DNA of 64,000 nt. It comes from Amblyornis subalaris (lineage: Eukaryota; Chordata; Aves; Passeriformes; Ptilonorhynchidae). Below the pieces are notes generated by a model. The model saw only the letters and a list, made by a program, of their open reading frames with translations. It had not been told where the DNA came from and did no database searches. Below are positions 51,644 to 62,480 of the stretch, one piece after another; the first letter of the stretch is position 1; the number at the start of each line of letters is the position of its first letter. A program made the translations under genes and the position numbers. The DNA lies in the NCBI GenBank assembly GCA_018881555.1, contig JACAXG010000054.1, forward strand, positions 2,604,001 to 2,668,000, written 5' to 3'.

Positions 51644-52176
51644 TGTGGTGGACTGATCCTGTCCAGCAGCCAAGCTCCCACACAGCTGCTTACTCACCCT
51701 TGCCCCCACAGCAGGATAGGGGACAGAAGAGGATAAACAAAAGTGAGAAAACTTGTTTAATTGGTGAAGGGAAGAGAAAAGGAAACCACAAGCAGTCAGT
51801 CACTATCTCCCACAAGCAGAACAGCCAGCCTCCAAGCACTGGACACTTTGGAAGCCAAAAAGTTCCTTGTTCTTTTTCTATCCCTGTTGTCATTGCTAAG
51901 CCTGACAGTATATGGCATGCAGCATCCCTTTAGCCAGTTCAGGTCAGCTGTCATGCCTGTGTCCCCTCCCAATTGCTTGTTCACCTCTTACCTATTTGCT
52001 CCAGGAAGTGGGGACAGAGCGGAGAACAGAGAAATCTTTGATGCTGTGCAGGCACTGTTCAGCAATAGCTTAAACATTGGTGTGCTATGAACATTGTTTT
52101 AGACACAAACCCAAAGCACAGCACCACTGGGACTGCAGTGAAGCAAGTTAACTCCATCCCAGCCAGAATACGCACA
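51644..52176 (+). mobile_element. Solo LTR of an avian ERVL-type retrovirus
   Basis: A 533-bp element that begins TGTGGTGG and ends in CACA. Its internal landmarks in order are a CTGCTTACTCACCC-like segment, an AAAGTGAGAAAACTTG segment, a degenerate ATGGCATGCAGCATCCCTTT block, the GTCAGCTGTCATGCCTGTG and TCCCCTCCCAATTGCTTG segments, and a 3' part ending in TTAACTCCATCCCAGCC. I recognise this order as the LTR family of avian ERVL-like (class III) elements. No internal gag/pol/env sequence lies on either side, so it is a solitary LTR left by recombination. The immediate flanks do not show a matching 5-bp target duplication. Strand is assigned from the usual consensus orientation. Confidence 0.75.
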
Positions 52177-53205
52177 TGTACCTTTTTTGAGACACCCTGC
52201 TTCAGCAAACATTGTGTCTCTGCATCAACAGACAAGAGAGGGTCATACAGGGAACATAGGATTCATAGGCACCTCCAGAGAATGGTTGCTTGGATGTGTT
52301 TTTGCCTCTCTCCTTTCACTAGAGGGGCATTTCAATACCAAGGTTTTAGATAGCTGAAATGAATTGAGATGACCCTTATTCTTCAGTGATCAGCCATGAG
52401 ACTCTCTCCTGTTCTCTCTGTATTGGTTATTTTGCTATACCTATCTATGTAGTTGTTATCTGTCCCATAACAGGTTTCAGGTAGCTTATACTTTTACCTT
52501 TAAATACAGTAACTAAAAGTAATTTTAAATCTTCCTTTCTCATATTTCTCCTTAGCACTGGATCCCAGAGGTTAAAAACATGTATTTTGTTCTAGTAGTG
52601 TGCATTTTTACTGAGTAAGCCTTGTGGATGCTTCTTGGCTATGGATCCTACCTTCTCAAATGCAGAGTGCAGTTTCTTTGCCTACTGTTAAAAGTGACCA
52701 AAAGCCTAAGACTGAGCAAAAGCTCTAAACTGTGATAACTGTCAGCCACAAATAAATATTGATTTTTAAGTGTCAATTCTTAGTAAAGATAGATGTCAAA
52801 GCCCAATAAACCCAATTACAGTGCAATAAAATATATTTCATAACTCTAGTTTAAATATGTGCCAAAGCTTTTATAGTGTAACATGAAAAGACAGAGATTC
52901 AACACGGCCTTGGTACAAGAGAGATATTTATTAAATTTATCTGATATATATTGTGCCAATATAGCCAAGTGGGTTGTATTTCTGCCATAGTTTACTTCAC
53001 TTTTCACTTTTCTGTCTGTTTTTAATGAACTTTTAGTACTGTTTTCTTCATTTCTGCTTTGAAATGGCTGTCCCTACATGCGCGTGTTCCTTTCTGCCTT
53101 CACTGTGACATTTGAATCAGTCAGTCATTTCTAACTTATTTGGAAGCAAAAATGTCTCAGATACACTAATTTTACAGAAGTTTAATCAAACCAGGCAGCT
53201 TTTAA
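52177..53205. other. Non-coding stretch, nothing recognised
   Basis: AT-rich sequence after the LTR, without coding or repeat signal that I can support. Confidence 0.4.
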
Positions 53206-53436
53206 TGGCCAGTTGACAGGAAACACCGTGGTATAAGCTCATCTTTTCTAAATAACAGCGAACCCACATTCAAGAGGGCTGCCCTGGCTACCTTTGTCTC
53301 AGACAAGATTTGCCTGGAGCCTGTGAATTTCCAGCCCCCAGAGAACCTAAGCATGAGGAGCAGAGCCAGAAGAAACCCAACCTTGTCAGATCCTTCGGCG
53401 GCTTCTTTCGTTGTTTCTCCTTTGAGCACGGTGGGC
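53206..53436 (+). other. Protein-like open frame, 77 codons, possible exon
   Basis: The frame is open between stops at 53203-53205 and 53437-53439. Its translation includes NNSEPTFKRAALATFVSDK, LEPVNFQPPENLSMRSR and NPTLSDPSAASFVVSP, which reads more like real protein than most frames here. It contains the only TCGGCG word in the surrounding kilobases. No ATG start is at its head, so it would have to be an internal exon. Possible acceptors end at 53212 or 53219 but lack a good pyrimidine tract, and the only donor at the far end (GTGGGC at 53431) is weak. The opposite strand is also open over the same bases. No family is recognised. Confidence 0.2.
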
Positions 53437-53779
53437 TGAACCTGAATGTGACGGCCAAGGCAAAAACAGGTTGTGCCATCTCCTAATATGGAATCACAGG
53501 ATTGTAATATTTTCTTGATTGGCTTTTTTAAAAAAAACTTTTCCTAAGTTTTTTGTAAAGGTTGATGCTTTCTTTCTCAACCACCACTGCATGGTCAGGA
53601 GTCGGTTTCCTTGAGTTGTCTGCACAGGTGCCTGATGTATTTGGGGATGTTTAAAATAAATTCAAAACCTACCCAAACACATAAGTAGTTTGTAGTGTTC
53701 CCCACAAAACATTCTTCTTCTGTGTGTGTTTAATTTCATCCACTATCTCAGTTTTCTTAATTTTTTCATCCTCTGCAAT

Positions 53780-54260
53780 TTCTCATGACACAAACTTTGT
53801 CACCTTTGCTCTTCACCATAGTCTTCAAATTACGAATAAATATCCCAGGCACATGTCATATTTTTAATCTCTGGGGCACCTTACATGGAAGCCCTTTCCA
53901 TGCTGAGATGGACAATTTGTTCCTCCTCTTTGCTTCTATTCTCTCAACTGTAGGCTTTTTTCTCCCCCTATCCATGCAGGACTTTACCTCTCACCTTGTG
54001 GTTACTAAGTTTCCTTTATAGCCTCTTCTCAGGAACTTTATCAAAAGCCCTTTGAAGGTCTAAATAAAATACAGACACTGGTTATCCTTTATCCACTGTT
54101 TTGTTAACTCTTTTAAAGGTCTTGAACAGGTTTAAGGTTTNTTCTAAGACAGAGGTCATGCTGGTTTGTCCCTACCATATCACCCTCATCTACTGCTCGT
54201 GCTTTATAAGAATGTCTAATGATTCCCCTGTACTAGGAGTGTGTTGCTTAAGAACAGAAA
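53780..54260 (-). mobile_element. Ancient CR1-like LINE reverse transcriptase relic
   Basis: On the minus strand, codons at 54031-54063 read LDLQRAFDKVP. This corresponds to RT motif A of the CR1/L3 group of LINEs, and the first Asp is the catalytic one. The flanking sequence on both sides follows the same family pattern as far as it can be read by eye: upstream on the minus strand the region with GTTAACAAAACAGTGG, downstream the GATAAAGTTCC region. The boundaries are uncertain. No tail is visible. It is much more decayed than the CR1 fragments with octamer tails in this window, so it probably predates birds. An N lies at 54141. Confidence 0.6.
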
Positions 54261-57200
54261 GCAGAGGGAGGTACTTTTCTGTAGAGACTTTTCCTTACAG
54301 CCTTCTAGCTGGTTGGTTTATGCAGCCTTTAAGCCCTGAGGTAAGGAAACAGGAAAACAGATTAATAGACATAGCAATCTCCCCCAAGATACTTCTAGAT
54401 AAACACAGCCTTGGGCATTTAGAAAGTCGGATTTATTACACCTTAAAAGAGGTTCCTGAAAACCACGGCTGTTTTATTTTAAAGTATGCAGCCAAAGGCA
54501 TGCACATCTTTAATCTTTGCCACTCTTTCCTGATAGACAACCGAAAGCACAGGTCCCAGGGTTTAGAAACTGTTGTGTATAAACTGGAAACAATCTCAGC
54601 AAGCCTTTAGAACAATGAAGATCTCTTTGGGGGCACTGAAGTGGATTTGAACTAAAGCCAAAACACATTTCCAGTGCACAAGCTGTACAGAAACAGACAC
54701 AAATGTACAATTGATATTGGTAGGGTAATATAATTGCCAACATTTTCCTGGAAAAATGAGAATGCAGACTGTGATGTTTGAAGGTAGGTGGTTTTTTATG
54801 CTCAAAACAGCACTGAAGAGCAAACCCAGGCCTCAGTGTTGGGCTGGCGCTGGAGGTCTGGGATCCCAGCTGTGACCCTTGTTGCCTGCAAAGCGGCATT
54901 ACCAGTGTACTCATTTCTCATCACTGGCTGCCTGTATTCCAAGATCCCAACATCCACCTGCACTGTACTGTTGGTGGGTGTGTCGCACGTGCCCAGCTCA
55001 GTTTAAGTATTTACTTTTGGGGACCATTGGAATTTTTGATTCATTTTACCTGAGCTAAAAGTCTTTGAAAAGGTGGCTTTGCCATTCAGCATTCATCTCT
55101 TTCTTTACCAGCACAAAAGCAGGAACGTGTATTTGTTGATTTGCTTTTGACACGCAAAAGAAANACTCGTATTCCTAGCTACTCTCATATTGTAATTTTT
55201 TTTCCCCTGAGTGATCCCATTCACTCCCTTCTCTCAGTTCCCAACAAACAGGTAAGTACTGTAATCTAAAATACTCTTGACTCCTCAAAAGGCTCCCTTC
55301 TATTAGAGTTTGTGGTGTATAGTATTTTTTACCAATGTAAAGGTAAAAAGCACCCACCACCATGGTCTTATGCTAGAACATAAGGGGCTAATTTATACCA
55401 ACTTCCATGCCACATTTCTAATTTACTAATAAACCTCTGTAAGTTTCTTTTGTGTACCCTCTGACATTTTTGTTCCTTTTAGACCACCAGCATCCGTGAA
55501 TTTTGGGTGTTCTCTTCCCCTTAATTGTGGGACACCACAAAGGGTGTTTTGTTACTTGCTAAATTTGTTACTTTTTGTTACTTGCAAAAAAAAGAAAGAA
55601 TTAAACTCANATCTCTTTGATGCCATGTTGGTCTGGATTTTTTTAAATATTCCAATATCATTGAGAGTGCTCTCAGTTCTGAAAGGAACTGCTGGTCCCT
55701 CTGGAGATGCTGAGGGCTACTGGAGAACTACAAATCTAGCACTGTTCATAGTCATAACTGCTAAAATCAGTACCGTAGTTCTTGGACTGGAGCATGCTGG
55801 GCTGTGGGTTATAAGATTCCCCTTTTTGTAAGCTGATTCCTGCCTCGGATACACGCCCCTGCACACATAAAGGACACCCACACATGCAGAAACAAGCTGC
55901 TGATAACGTGTGTTAGGGACTGGGGCTAGCACTTAATATTTTGTCTTCCCTTCCATTGCATCTTCACAAGCCTCCCCGGGTACTCATCGTCCCCAGCATT
56001 TGGATTTGTCTTTTTCTGCACTGCCTAAAGCACAGCTTGCTCACGCTTAGGTGATTTACTAAAGGCTGCATAACCGCTTGGAAATATGCAAGGCTGGTTT
56101 TGGCAGTGCTGGTGTAGACATTTCAGTGCCCTGCCTCAGATTGATAGTATTACTCAGGGAAGAGAAGGCAGCTCTGGAAAATGTTTGAGTTCAAAAGGAA
56201 GAATCTCTCTAATCACTCAGGCTCTCAGGAAACCCAAGACTCAGTGGGACACTTTCCTCACAGTTGGGACTGTCCCAGAAAATCAGTGGCATTTGAAAGC
56301 AAGATCACAGCCAAGGAAGGCGCTGCAGTGATGGAGAAGGCCCCAGCCAGTGTGAGTGAAATGGCTACTGCCTCTGCTGCAGNCAGCAACTGGCAGGGAG
56401 ACTTGGGGTTCAGTATTGCAGAAAGAAAAGCATATTTAGCAATGTCACCTTTTCAGTTTGAAATATCTGTGAGGGTTTGGATCCTATAATCAGCTTTTAA
56501 AATGAGTGTGGCACAAGGAACGTTTTCAAGACTTCTCAGATTATATTCAGGGCCTGATCCGGCAATTTCTTGCTTTCTTTCTTCTTTTTCTTTCCCTCCC
56601 TAAATATACATATCCTGACTGATTCCTATGAGATTAATTCAAACAGAGCAACTGCTGGATTAGACCTTAATCCCTTTTCCATCCATTTAAATCATCCTGA
56701 ATGGCGAGGGATTGCGGTCTGTTCCAGCGCTGGCCTAAGACTCATTTTATTCTGGCATCTTGTTGTTTTGCATCTGTTTTCTGTCTTTTTTTTTTTTTTT
56801 TTTTGCGAATTCTCTGGCTTCAGTCATATTTGTAACTTGCAATCTTACCAACATGGTCTGGCAATGACATTTGTCTTGAGGGGATCACTTTCCCCCCCCC
56901 TCTTGCTCTGCAACAGCCAGTTGATTCTTGAGATATCCCTTTCCCATCCGCCTGGCTTTGCTCTGCAGCTTCATGGGGTGTGAACTTTGAAAGGCTCAGC
57001 TCAGATTATCCACATTAATAACTGTTTTTTTCCAGCAGTACCCCATCCTCCCCAACCAGTCACTAGCTGCCAGATACAGTTAAGATGACAGCGCTGCCCA
57101 CAAAGCAGAGGATGGGCTGCTACACAAAAACCTCTTCGATATAGTTTCCTCAAGGGAAGCGGCGGTCACCTCCCAGCCACCAAACTCTCCTTAATCTGGG

Positions 57201-57289
57201 AATTAAATTCAACAGGACGCACCTCCCTACACAGTCTGAACTGTGGCAGAGAGTGACCAACGCAGTCACACTCCGCCCCTGCAGAGCGA
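54261..57289. other. Non-coding stretch upstream of the CpG island
   Basis: No exon could be supported. The 54.28-54.61 kb part stays open in one plus frame but has no recognisable domain. A 19-base T run (56786-56804) and a 9-base C run (56892-56900) occur. The 56.55-56.78 kb block is complex and repeat-free and might be regulatory. From 57.2 kb the GC content climbs towards the island. Single Ns lie at 55164, 55610 and 56383. Confidence 0.4.
56786..56804. repeat. Poly-T run
   Basis: Nineteen uninterrupted T bases. Confidence 0.88.
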
Positions 57290-57775
57290 ACAGTCCCGCT
57301 CCGCACTGCCCCGGTTCCACCTCAAACAGTGCGCAGGGGCGGACCCCCGGCCTCTGAGCGCCGCTGGCCGCTGTTTGGGACNGGGGAGGCGCGGGCGGTG
57401 CGGGAAGGGTTGCGGGGCGCGGCGGCGGGGCCCGGGCCGGCAGGGCATGCCCACAGGCCCGCGCTGCCCGGGGAGCGGCCGGGGCAGGGCGGCGGCGGGG
57501 CCGGGCCCGCCCGCCCGAACGCGGGGTCGTGACGCCCTCTGGTGGGGGCGGCGCGGCGCGGCCGGGCGGGAGCGCGGAGCGGGCGGGAGCGGTGCCCGGG
57601 CCGGGCCGGGGCCGCCGCGGGGAGGCCGTGGGCGCAGGCTCTGCGGGAGGCGCTGGTGTTCGTGTGGGCAGAGGCTCGGGCGCTGGGGCGGGCTCGGGGT
57701 TGGGTGCGAGTAGGGCTGAGCCCAGAGAGCCGCTCCGTCGGCTGCGTTACGGTGCAGCCCGTGCTGTGTTTTATC
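57290..57775. promoter_or_regulatory. CpG island, probable promoter
   Basis: The only strongly GC- and CpG-rich block of the window. CpGs are dense from about 57336 to 57750, with many GGGCGG/CCGCCC (Sp1-type) words, for example at 57344-57350 and 57484-57494, and no TATA box. Open frames exist on both strands, but their translations are Gly/Arg/Pro/Ala-rich products of base composition and carry no domain. I therefore read it as a promoter with a non-coding first exon. No strong splice donor was found on either strand, so the direction of transcription is open. It lies about 6 kb upstream of the candidate terminal exon at 63.76 kb. An N at 57382 lies inside it. Confidence 0.8.
57531..57545 (-). 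promoter_or_regulatory. CTCF-like binding motif in the CpG island
   Basis: GACGCCCTCTGGTGG matches the reverse-oriented CTCF consensus at 13 of 15 positions, including the whole CGCC-YCT-GGTGG core. Position inside a CpG island makes occupancy plausible. Confidence 0.5.
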
Positions 57776-58091
57776 CCTGCGGATAATCCAGTGCCCCGTC
57801 GCTCTGGGCCCCCACAGCCCCCTGAAGCCCCTTGGGTGGGAAGTGAGGACTGGTGTAATTTAAGAGGAAACGACTTGGCCATTNCTGTTCCCAGGGATGT
57901 AAAGAAGCCCGTGGCACCGCTCAGTAGGAGCCGAAGCCCGGGCAAGGGAGGTGGACGGGACCGATCCCTCCAGGAACATCACACACATGATACACGTGCA
58001 TCAGGTACCACAGGTGTAGTCGGCGCCTCGAGAGGGTCTGCCCTGGGCTTCTCACGCTGCCAGGTTGGAGTGCCACGGCGCATGAGAGTGG
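57776..58091. other. CpG island shore
   Basis: Moderately GC-rich sequence between the island and a CR1 fragment. It may belong to a first exon or first intron. An N lies at 57884. No coding frame is convincing. Confidence 0.35.
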
Positions 58092-58320
58092 GATAGAACT
58101 ACAGACTCGCTTAGGTAGGAAACGACCATTAAGACCATCAAGTCCAACAATTAACGCAGCACTGCCAAGTCCACCACTAGACAATGTCCCAAGTGCCACA
58201 TCTACACGTCTTCACAATTCCTCCAGGGATGGGAGACTCCACTAGTTCCCTGGGCAGCCTGTTCCAGTGCTTGACAACCCTTTCAGTGAAGAATTTTTTC
58301 CTAATTTTCTATCTAAACCT
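58092..58320 (-). mobile_element. CR1 LINE, 3'-end fragment
   Basis: On the minus strand the fragment runs from the end of ORF2 (58320) to the 3' UTR. On the plus strand it shows AAGACCATCAAGTCCAAC, then CCAAGTCCACCACTAGAC, then CTGGGCAGCCTGTTCCAGTG, the standard order of an inverted CR1 3' end. The octamer tail is mutated. It is truncated at 58320, where an AATAATAAA-rich patch begins. Confidence 0.9.
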
Positions 58321-60337
58321 AATAATAAATCTAATAATAAACCTAAAAAAAAATTCAAATAGGTGCCACCAATAGCCAGGATTCCCCCTTGGCAGGCAGC
58401 TTAGTGAGAGCATATACATTTCCTCTCTCCTTTTCTCACACTTGCCCTGCCTAGCTTTGGTGTGCTTTTGTTTTGTTGTATCCTGCTTTTGTTTTGTTGT
58501 GTCCTCCTGAAGATGCCTAGGAAAAGATGAAAGGTTTGAAAAGATGGTTGACCTGAAATTTTTAGCTGGTTCAGGTGTGCTTTTGTCTTACTGAGCTAGG
58601 TATTTTATGCTTAAACACAGTTTTGCATCAACTAGATCAGCAGGAACCACCTATGTGTCACTGTTTGGGAAAATGGAATGGATTTCATTTTGGGGGGCTC
58701 CAGAAAAGAAATGGCGTTTTGGCCCTTCCAGCGACATGCAGGAGACACTTGTGGATTTGAGAGCAGAAAGCCTTTCTAGCAACGAGCTCCTGAAGCAGGG
58801 AGGGTGCTCTTTGATATCTGGCGTCAAACATGTTTTGAAAGTGTTGTTTGCTCATTGTCATTGGTGCCAGCCCAGATCTCTGTTTGCCAGTGCTGGTGGT
58901 TTGGCATCACTGATCTAGAGTGAGATCAAACAAGGGGGAATACACAGCCAGAGCCTCAGTTTATTTACCCTAGTGTGAGTGAATGGAGGGATGCCAGTGT
59001 TAAATGTAGGTAAGCAAATACATAATCTGTCACAGACTCATTTTGACACTTGGTAAGAATAACTTGCAAAGCATCCTGTTGGACTACGGTAAAAAAGCAA
59101 AGACTGTGTGCATCTACTTTATCCATACGCTTCTTACTAAGGAGAAGGTTTGTAATCCAATCCATTAGCAAAATGAAACATGAATGTTGCCTAACTCCAT
59201 ATCCCTGTCACCCAGCGTAACTCGCATCTCTATAATTTCCCTTCTGTGGAGTGTGTTCATTCCTTCAGCAGGAAGAACATAAAGTATATAAAATGCCTTA
59301 ATTCTCTTAAATTGTTTATAAGTGTCAAGTAAACATTGGACGTAACCAAAATAACATCTTAAAATACATTTTAATAGACCAACTGAACCATTGAATGATA
59401 TAGAACAGCTAAAGACTATATGTGTATTTTCAATATTCTTTTATTATGCATAAGATTTTTTAGTTGTTACATGCTGATAGGATTCTTAGTAGCTTGACAC
59501 AACTGATTTTTCTGGGGGAGATTTATAGAGGGTAAACAAACAACTCAGTCCATCAGGGAAGCTGAGAGCACTGATATTTTTTTCTTGATGTGTGTGGTTA
59601 AGGCATCCTATATTTCACCTTTTCTGGTTTATATGTGTAGCCAGGACTGTGTTTCCCAAACCAAAATGATTAAAGTAATTGAAGTTGTCCTGTTCTAAAT
59701 TCCTTTTTTTTTTTCTAATTAGTATGAAATAAATAGTAGAATTAGATTTAGCTTGTATCTGTAAACCACTTTCTTAGTTTGAATTTGAAGGTATGTCCTG
59801 TACAGTCTGCTGTAGACAACTGGTAACTGTGTTTGCAAGTAGGCAAACATTACTTAACCCTCAGATAATGCTGTGTTTAAATGATTTAAGTAGTTTGATT
59901 ATTCATGTTTTTTCTGCTGACTTCCACAAATAGTCTATTGAATGAATTTACTACCAGCTATTGAAACAGTAGCATTTAAGTAAATATCACACAGTATTTT
60001 CACAAGGCTATTTTCTGTTTCAAAAATCTAAATATTCAAACAGAGACTTGATTCAAAATGTCTCATTTAGCTAATCAAGGAAAAGAAATATCTGCTCTCT
60101 GTCTGGTATTCTGAATTTCAGCATTATTTTGACTAGTCTTGCAATGAATTGCTGTGGACAACAAATAAGTCAGACAATAAATTTAAATGAATAACTGAGA
60201 AACTCACAACAATGTTTGCAGAATAAAAAAAGGGATATTTTAATGAGTAAGTTATTCACCGTGAGCTATCCACTCAGCCATAACTGTGCAGTAACTCTTG
60301 TTCATGTGAGGCTTTGGAGAATATTAGCACCTTGCTC
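58321..60337. other. Non-coding stretch with a 21-bp tandem duplication
   Basis: Begins with an AATAAT/A-rich patch (58319-58352) and holds a 21-bp duplication at 58463-58504. The rest is AT-rich. A T run lies at about 59704-59715. No gene is supportable. The terminal part of the gypsy fossil to the right may extend below 60338, but I cannot read it. Confidence 0.4.
58463..58504. repeat. 21-bp tandem duplication
   Basis: Two adjacent 21-bp units beginning TGCTTTTGTTTTGTTGT differ by a single A/G. Confidence 0.92.
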
Positions 60338-62480
60338 CTATCCCTTCAGGATAAATATAGCTTGTTGTATGTCAGACCAGTGGTTAGGTAAGACATCTAC
60401 AGTGAATGGTTTCTGGGATTTTCCTTCTAGGCCAACAGTTTGTAAACAGCCTTTCAAAACACAGTGAAAATGGTTCCATTTTCCATTGGCCCCTGGATGA
60501 TAAGTAGCAGGAGCCCTGTGATTCACTCTCTCTTCCTCAGTTCTTCTAAAGGTGAAGTCCAAGGATAGAAGTCAGTTTCTTTTGGATTTCCTTCATGGTT
60601 GAAATTTGTTAACGAGAACTTGATTACTGCAGTGGAAGTAACTTGGGAAGTAATGGCTACTTCTGGCTATTTGCTGAAGCAATCAATTGCACTAATAGTG
60701 TAGCAGCAATCCCCTGCTGCTACTTGAGGTGTTCCTCCAATTTCAATAGCATTTCCCCCCTGTAGAGTGAAGGATCTGGCAACAAAAGGCTTTGCATGCT
60801 CCAGGCATTTTATCAGGCTGTGGTTGGGTGACAATAGCTTTGTTACACCTTAAACAGGCTCCATGGGATATTTACAGCTTTCCTCGACTTCAGAGCTGAA
60901 TCGTAGCTACCTGCATATATCCCAGACTCTGCTTGATCTGGGCTGCCCTGTTTGTGTATGTCAGCAGCATGTTGAATACAACTGAGTTAGTTGTGGCAAG
61001 TGCCTTTGTCTGTAGAAGGTAACAAATCATGCTTACATTTTTAGGAGTTGTGTTAGTGATCAGAGACCACAGCCAGTAACAGGACTGTATTTTTATGAGA
61101 AGTGTGCAAATATGAAGTAAAAAGTCTTTCCCTGGTACAATGGTTGTAGGCAAATAGTAGTTGGTTCAAGTGAAGGGCAGGGTGGTGATAATCAAGATAA
61201 CTTTTCATTTTAATGCATGTCTTTCAGTTGGCTAATCCTATGCACATTTTGTTCAATAATGTTTCATTTCCTACTTCCTTATATTCTGCAGATATTGTGT
61301 AGCATGAATTGTTATATTTCTGTCTCATCTTCCAGGTTCTGCCAAAGGCAAATGACCTTCATCCCAGCATTTTTCTGTGGTGAGCTTAGCCTGGAATTGG
61401 AGAAAAGAAAAAACTGAAATGAACAGCTCACTGTGACCATGCAGCTTGAGTCACTTGAACCATGTCAGATGGGAAATTATTCTTACTGGTCTGTCTGTGC
61501 AGTCAGCTTATCTTCCAAGGAGGAAAGAAACCCTTTTTCTTCGGTGGGTGCTTCACCTTTCACCAGGAGATCTGCTTGGCCTCTTTTGCTCCTCTGACGC
61601 ACTTGTTCCCTCATGTTTTTCATATATTCTCTGTGCCAGTAGAAGTGCTGGATTTCACGGAATGAAGACAGTTAGGCAAACAAGGTAATCACTGAGGCTT
61701 TTATCAGTCAGTTTCTCAAAATTAAACTGAGCAACATTTATCTGGGAAAACATAGCATTGCTCTGCCTGGCGAATTTCCATTACTCTTGCATAATGTGGA
61801 TACATTTGGCATAGACATACCATGAGGTTCAAGTCTAGGGAAAGGATGCCAAGTAGTCACATCTGCTGGCTTGGGTGCCAGAGCAAACACTCCGCGTTGC
61901 CTGAGTCAGGGCTTATGCTTCTTTTGGAGTTCAGAAGAATAGTGGAGGGAAAATTGTCTGCGTAAAGGAATTTCGTCTGAATGTTTATATAGCTCTCAGA
62001 TTTCTTTGTGCTGCTCTGAGGTCTCAGCACTGTTTATCACCTAGATAAGTGTTCCCCCAACACCAGGATGGCTCTTTCAAGATCAGTGAGACAATATACT
62101 GGGAAAGCACTAGGCTGATAATTTAATGTGACTTTTATGAGAAAAAGACATGTAATTCTGTGTTGTATTACTTGCAAGATCCCATCTATTTGTAAGTCAT
62201 GGTGCATGCAAATGATTGCTCAGACATCCAAAGAAGTTTCCTCATAGTCCCAAGAATACTGCCCCAGTGGGAGGAAATGCTGGTAGATTGCTCTCATTCA
62301 CAATTGCCTTGTTAAGCTCATGTACACTACATATCTCAAGGAAACCTACCTTTTTTTTTTTTTTACTTCCTCAGGAACAAGAATTGGAGACAACCAATTA
62401 TTCATCAATTAAATCCCCTATCTGATTTCATAACTCCTGAGGAATGACTTGCCTTACAGATAGTATCTATATGTTTCAAG
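60338..62480 (-). pseudogene. Ty3/gypsy retrotransposon pol fossil, minus strand
   Basis: Decayed pol gene of a second Ty3/gypsy element, read from right to left. At 62401-62445 lies a pre-RT segment (IPQEL, then NQIGDLIDE after a stop). At 62272-62319, in the same frame, lies ELNKAIVNESNLPAF, the first conserved block of gypsy RT. The RT palm and RNase H between 61.3 and 62.2 kb are not readable with certainty. The integrase core starts with AIDCFSK (Asp codon at 60682-60684), stop TAG at 60667-60669, then PEVAITSQVTSTAVIKF (60616-60666). After a frameshift follows TYHPGANG (60482-60505) and, further on, CLQTV and LEGKSQKPF. Glutamate is not at the expected place after YHPxxNG, and the SDNG motif is lost. 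The spacing between the RT and integrase blocks (about 1.8 kb) is that of a complete pol. No LTR was found. The element is non-functional. Confidence 0.78.

Noticed and set aside
54101..54610. 169-codon open frame, plus strand
   Set aside because: Its first part runs antisense through the CR1-like LINE relic and it contains an N. The remainder shows no domain.
57322..57945. 207-codon and other open frames in the CpG island
   Set aside because: High GC content removes stop codons on all frames. The products are Arg/Pro/Ala/Gly-rich with no domain and overlap on both strands.
560..62480. The two gypsy fossils as ends of one element or an inverted pair
   Set aside because: They are in opposite orientation, both contain integrase, and their integrase words differ. 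Two separate insertions explain this better.
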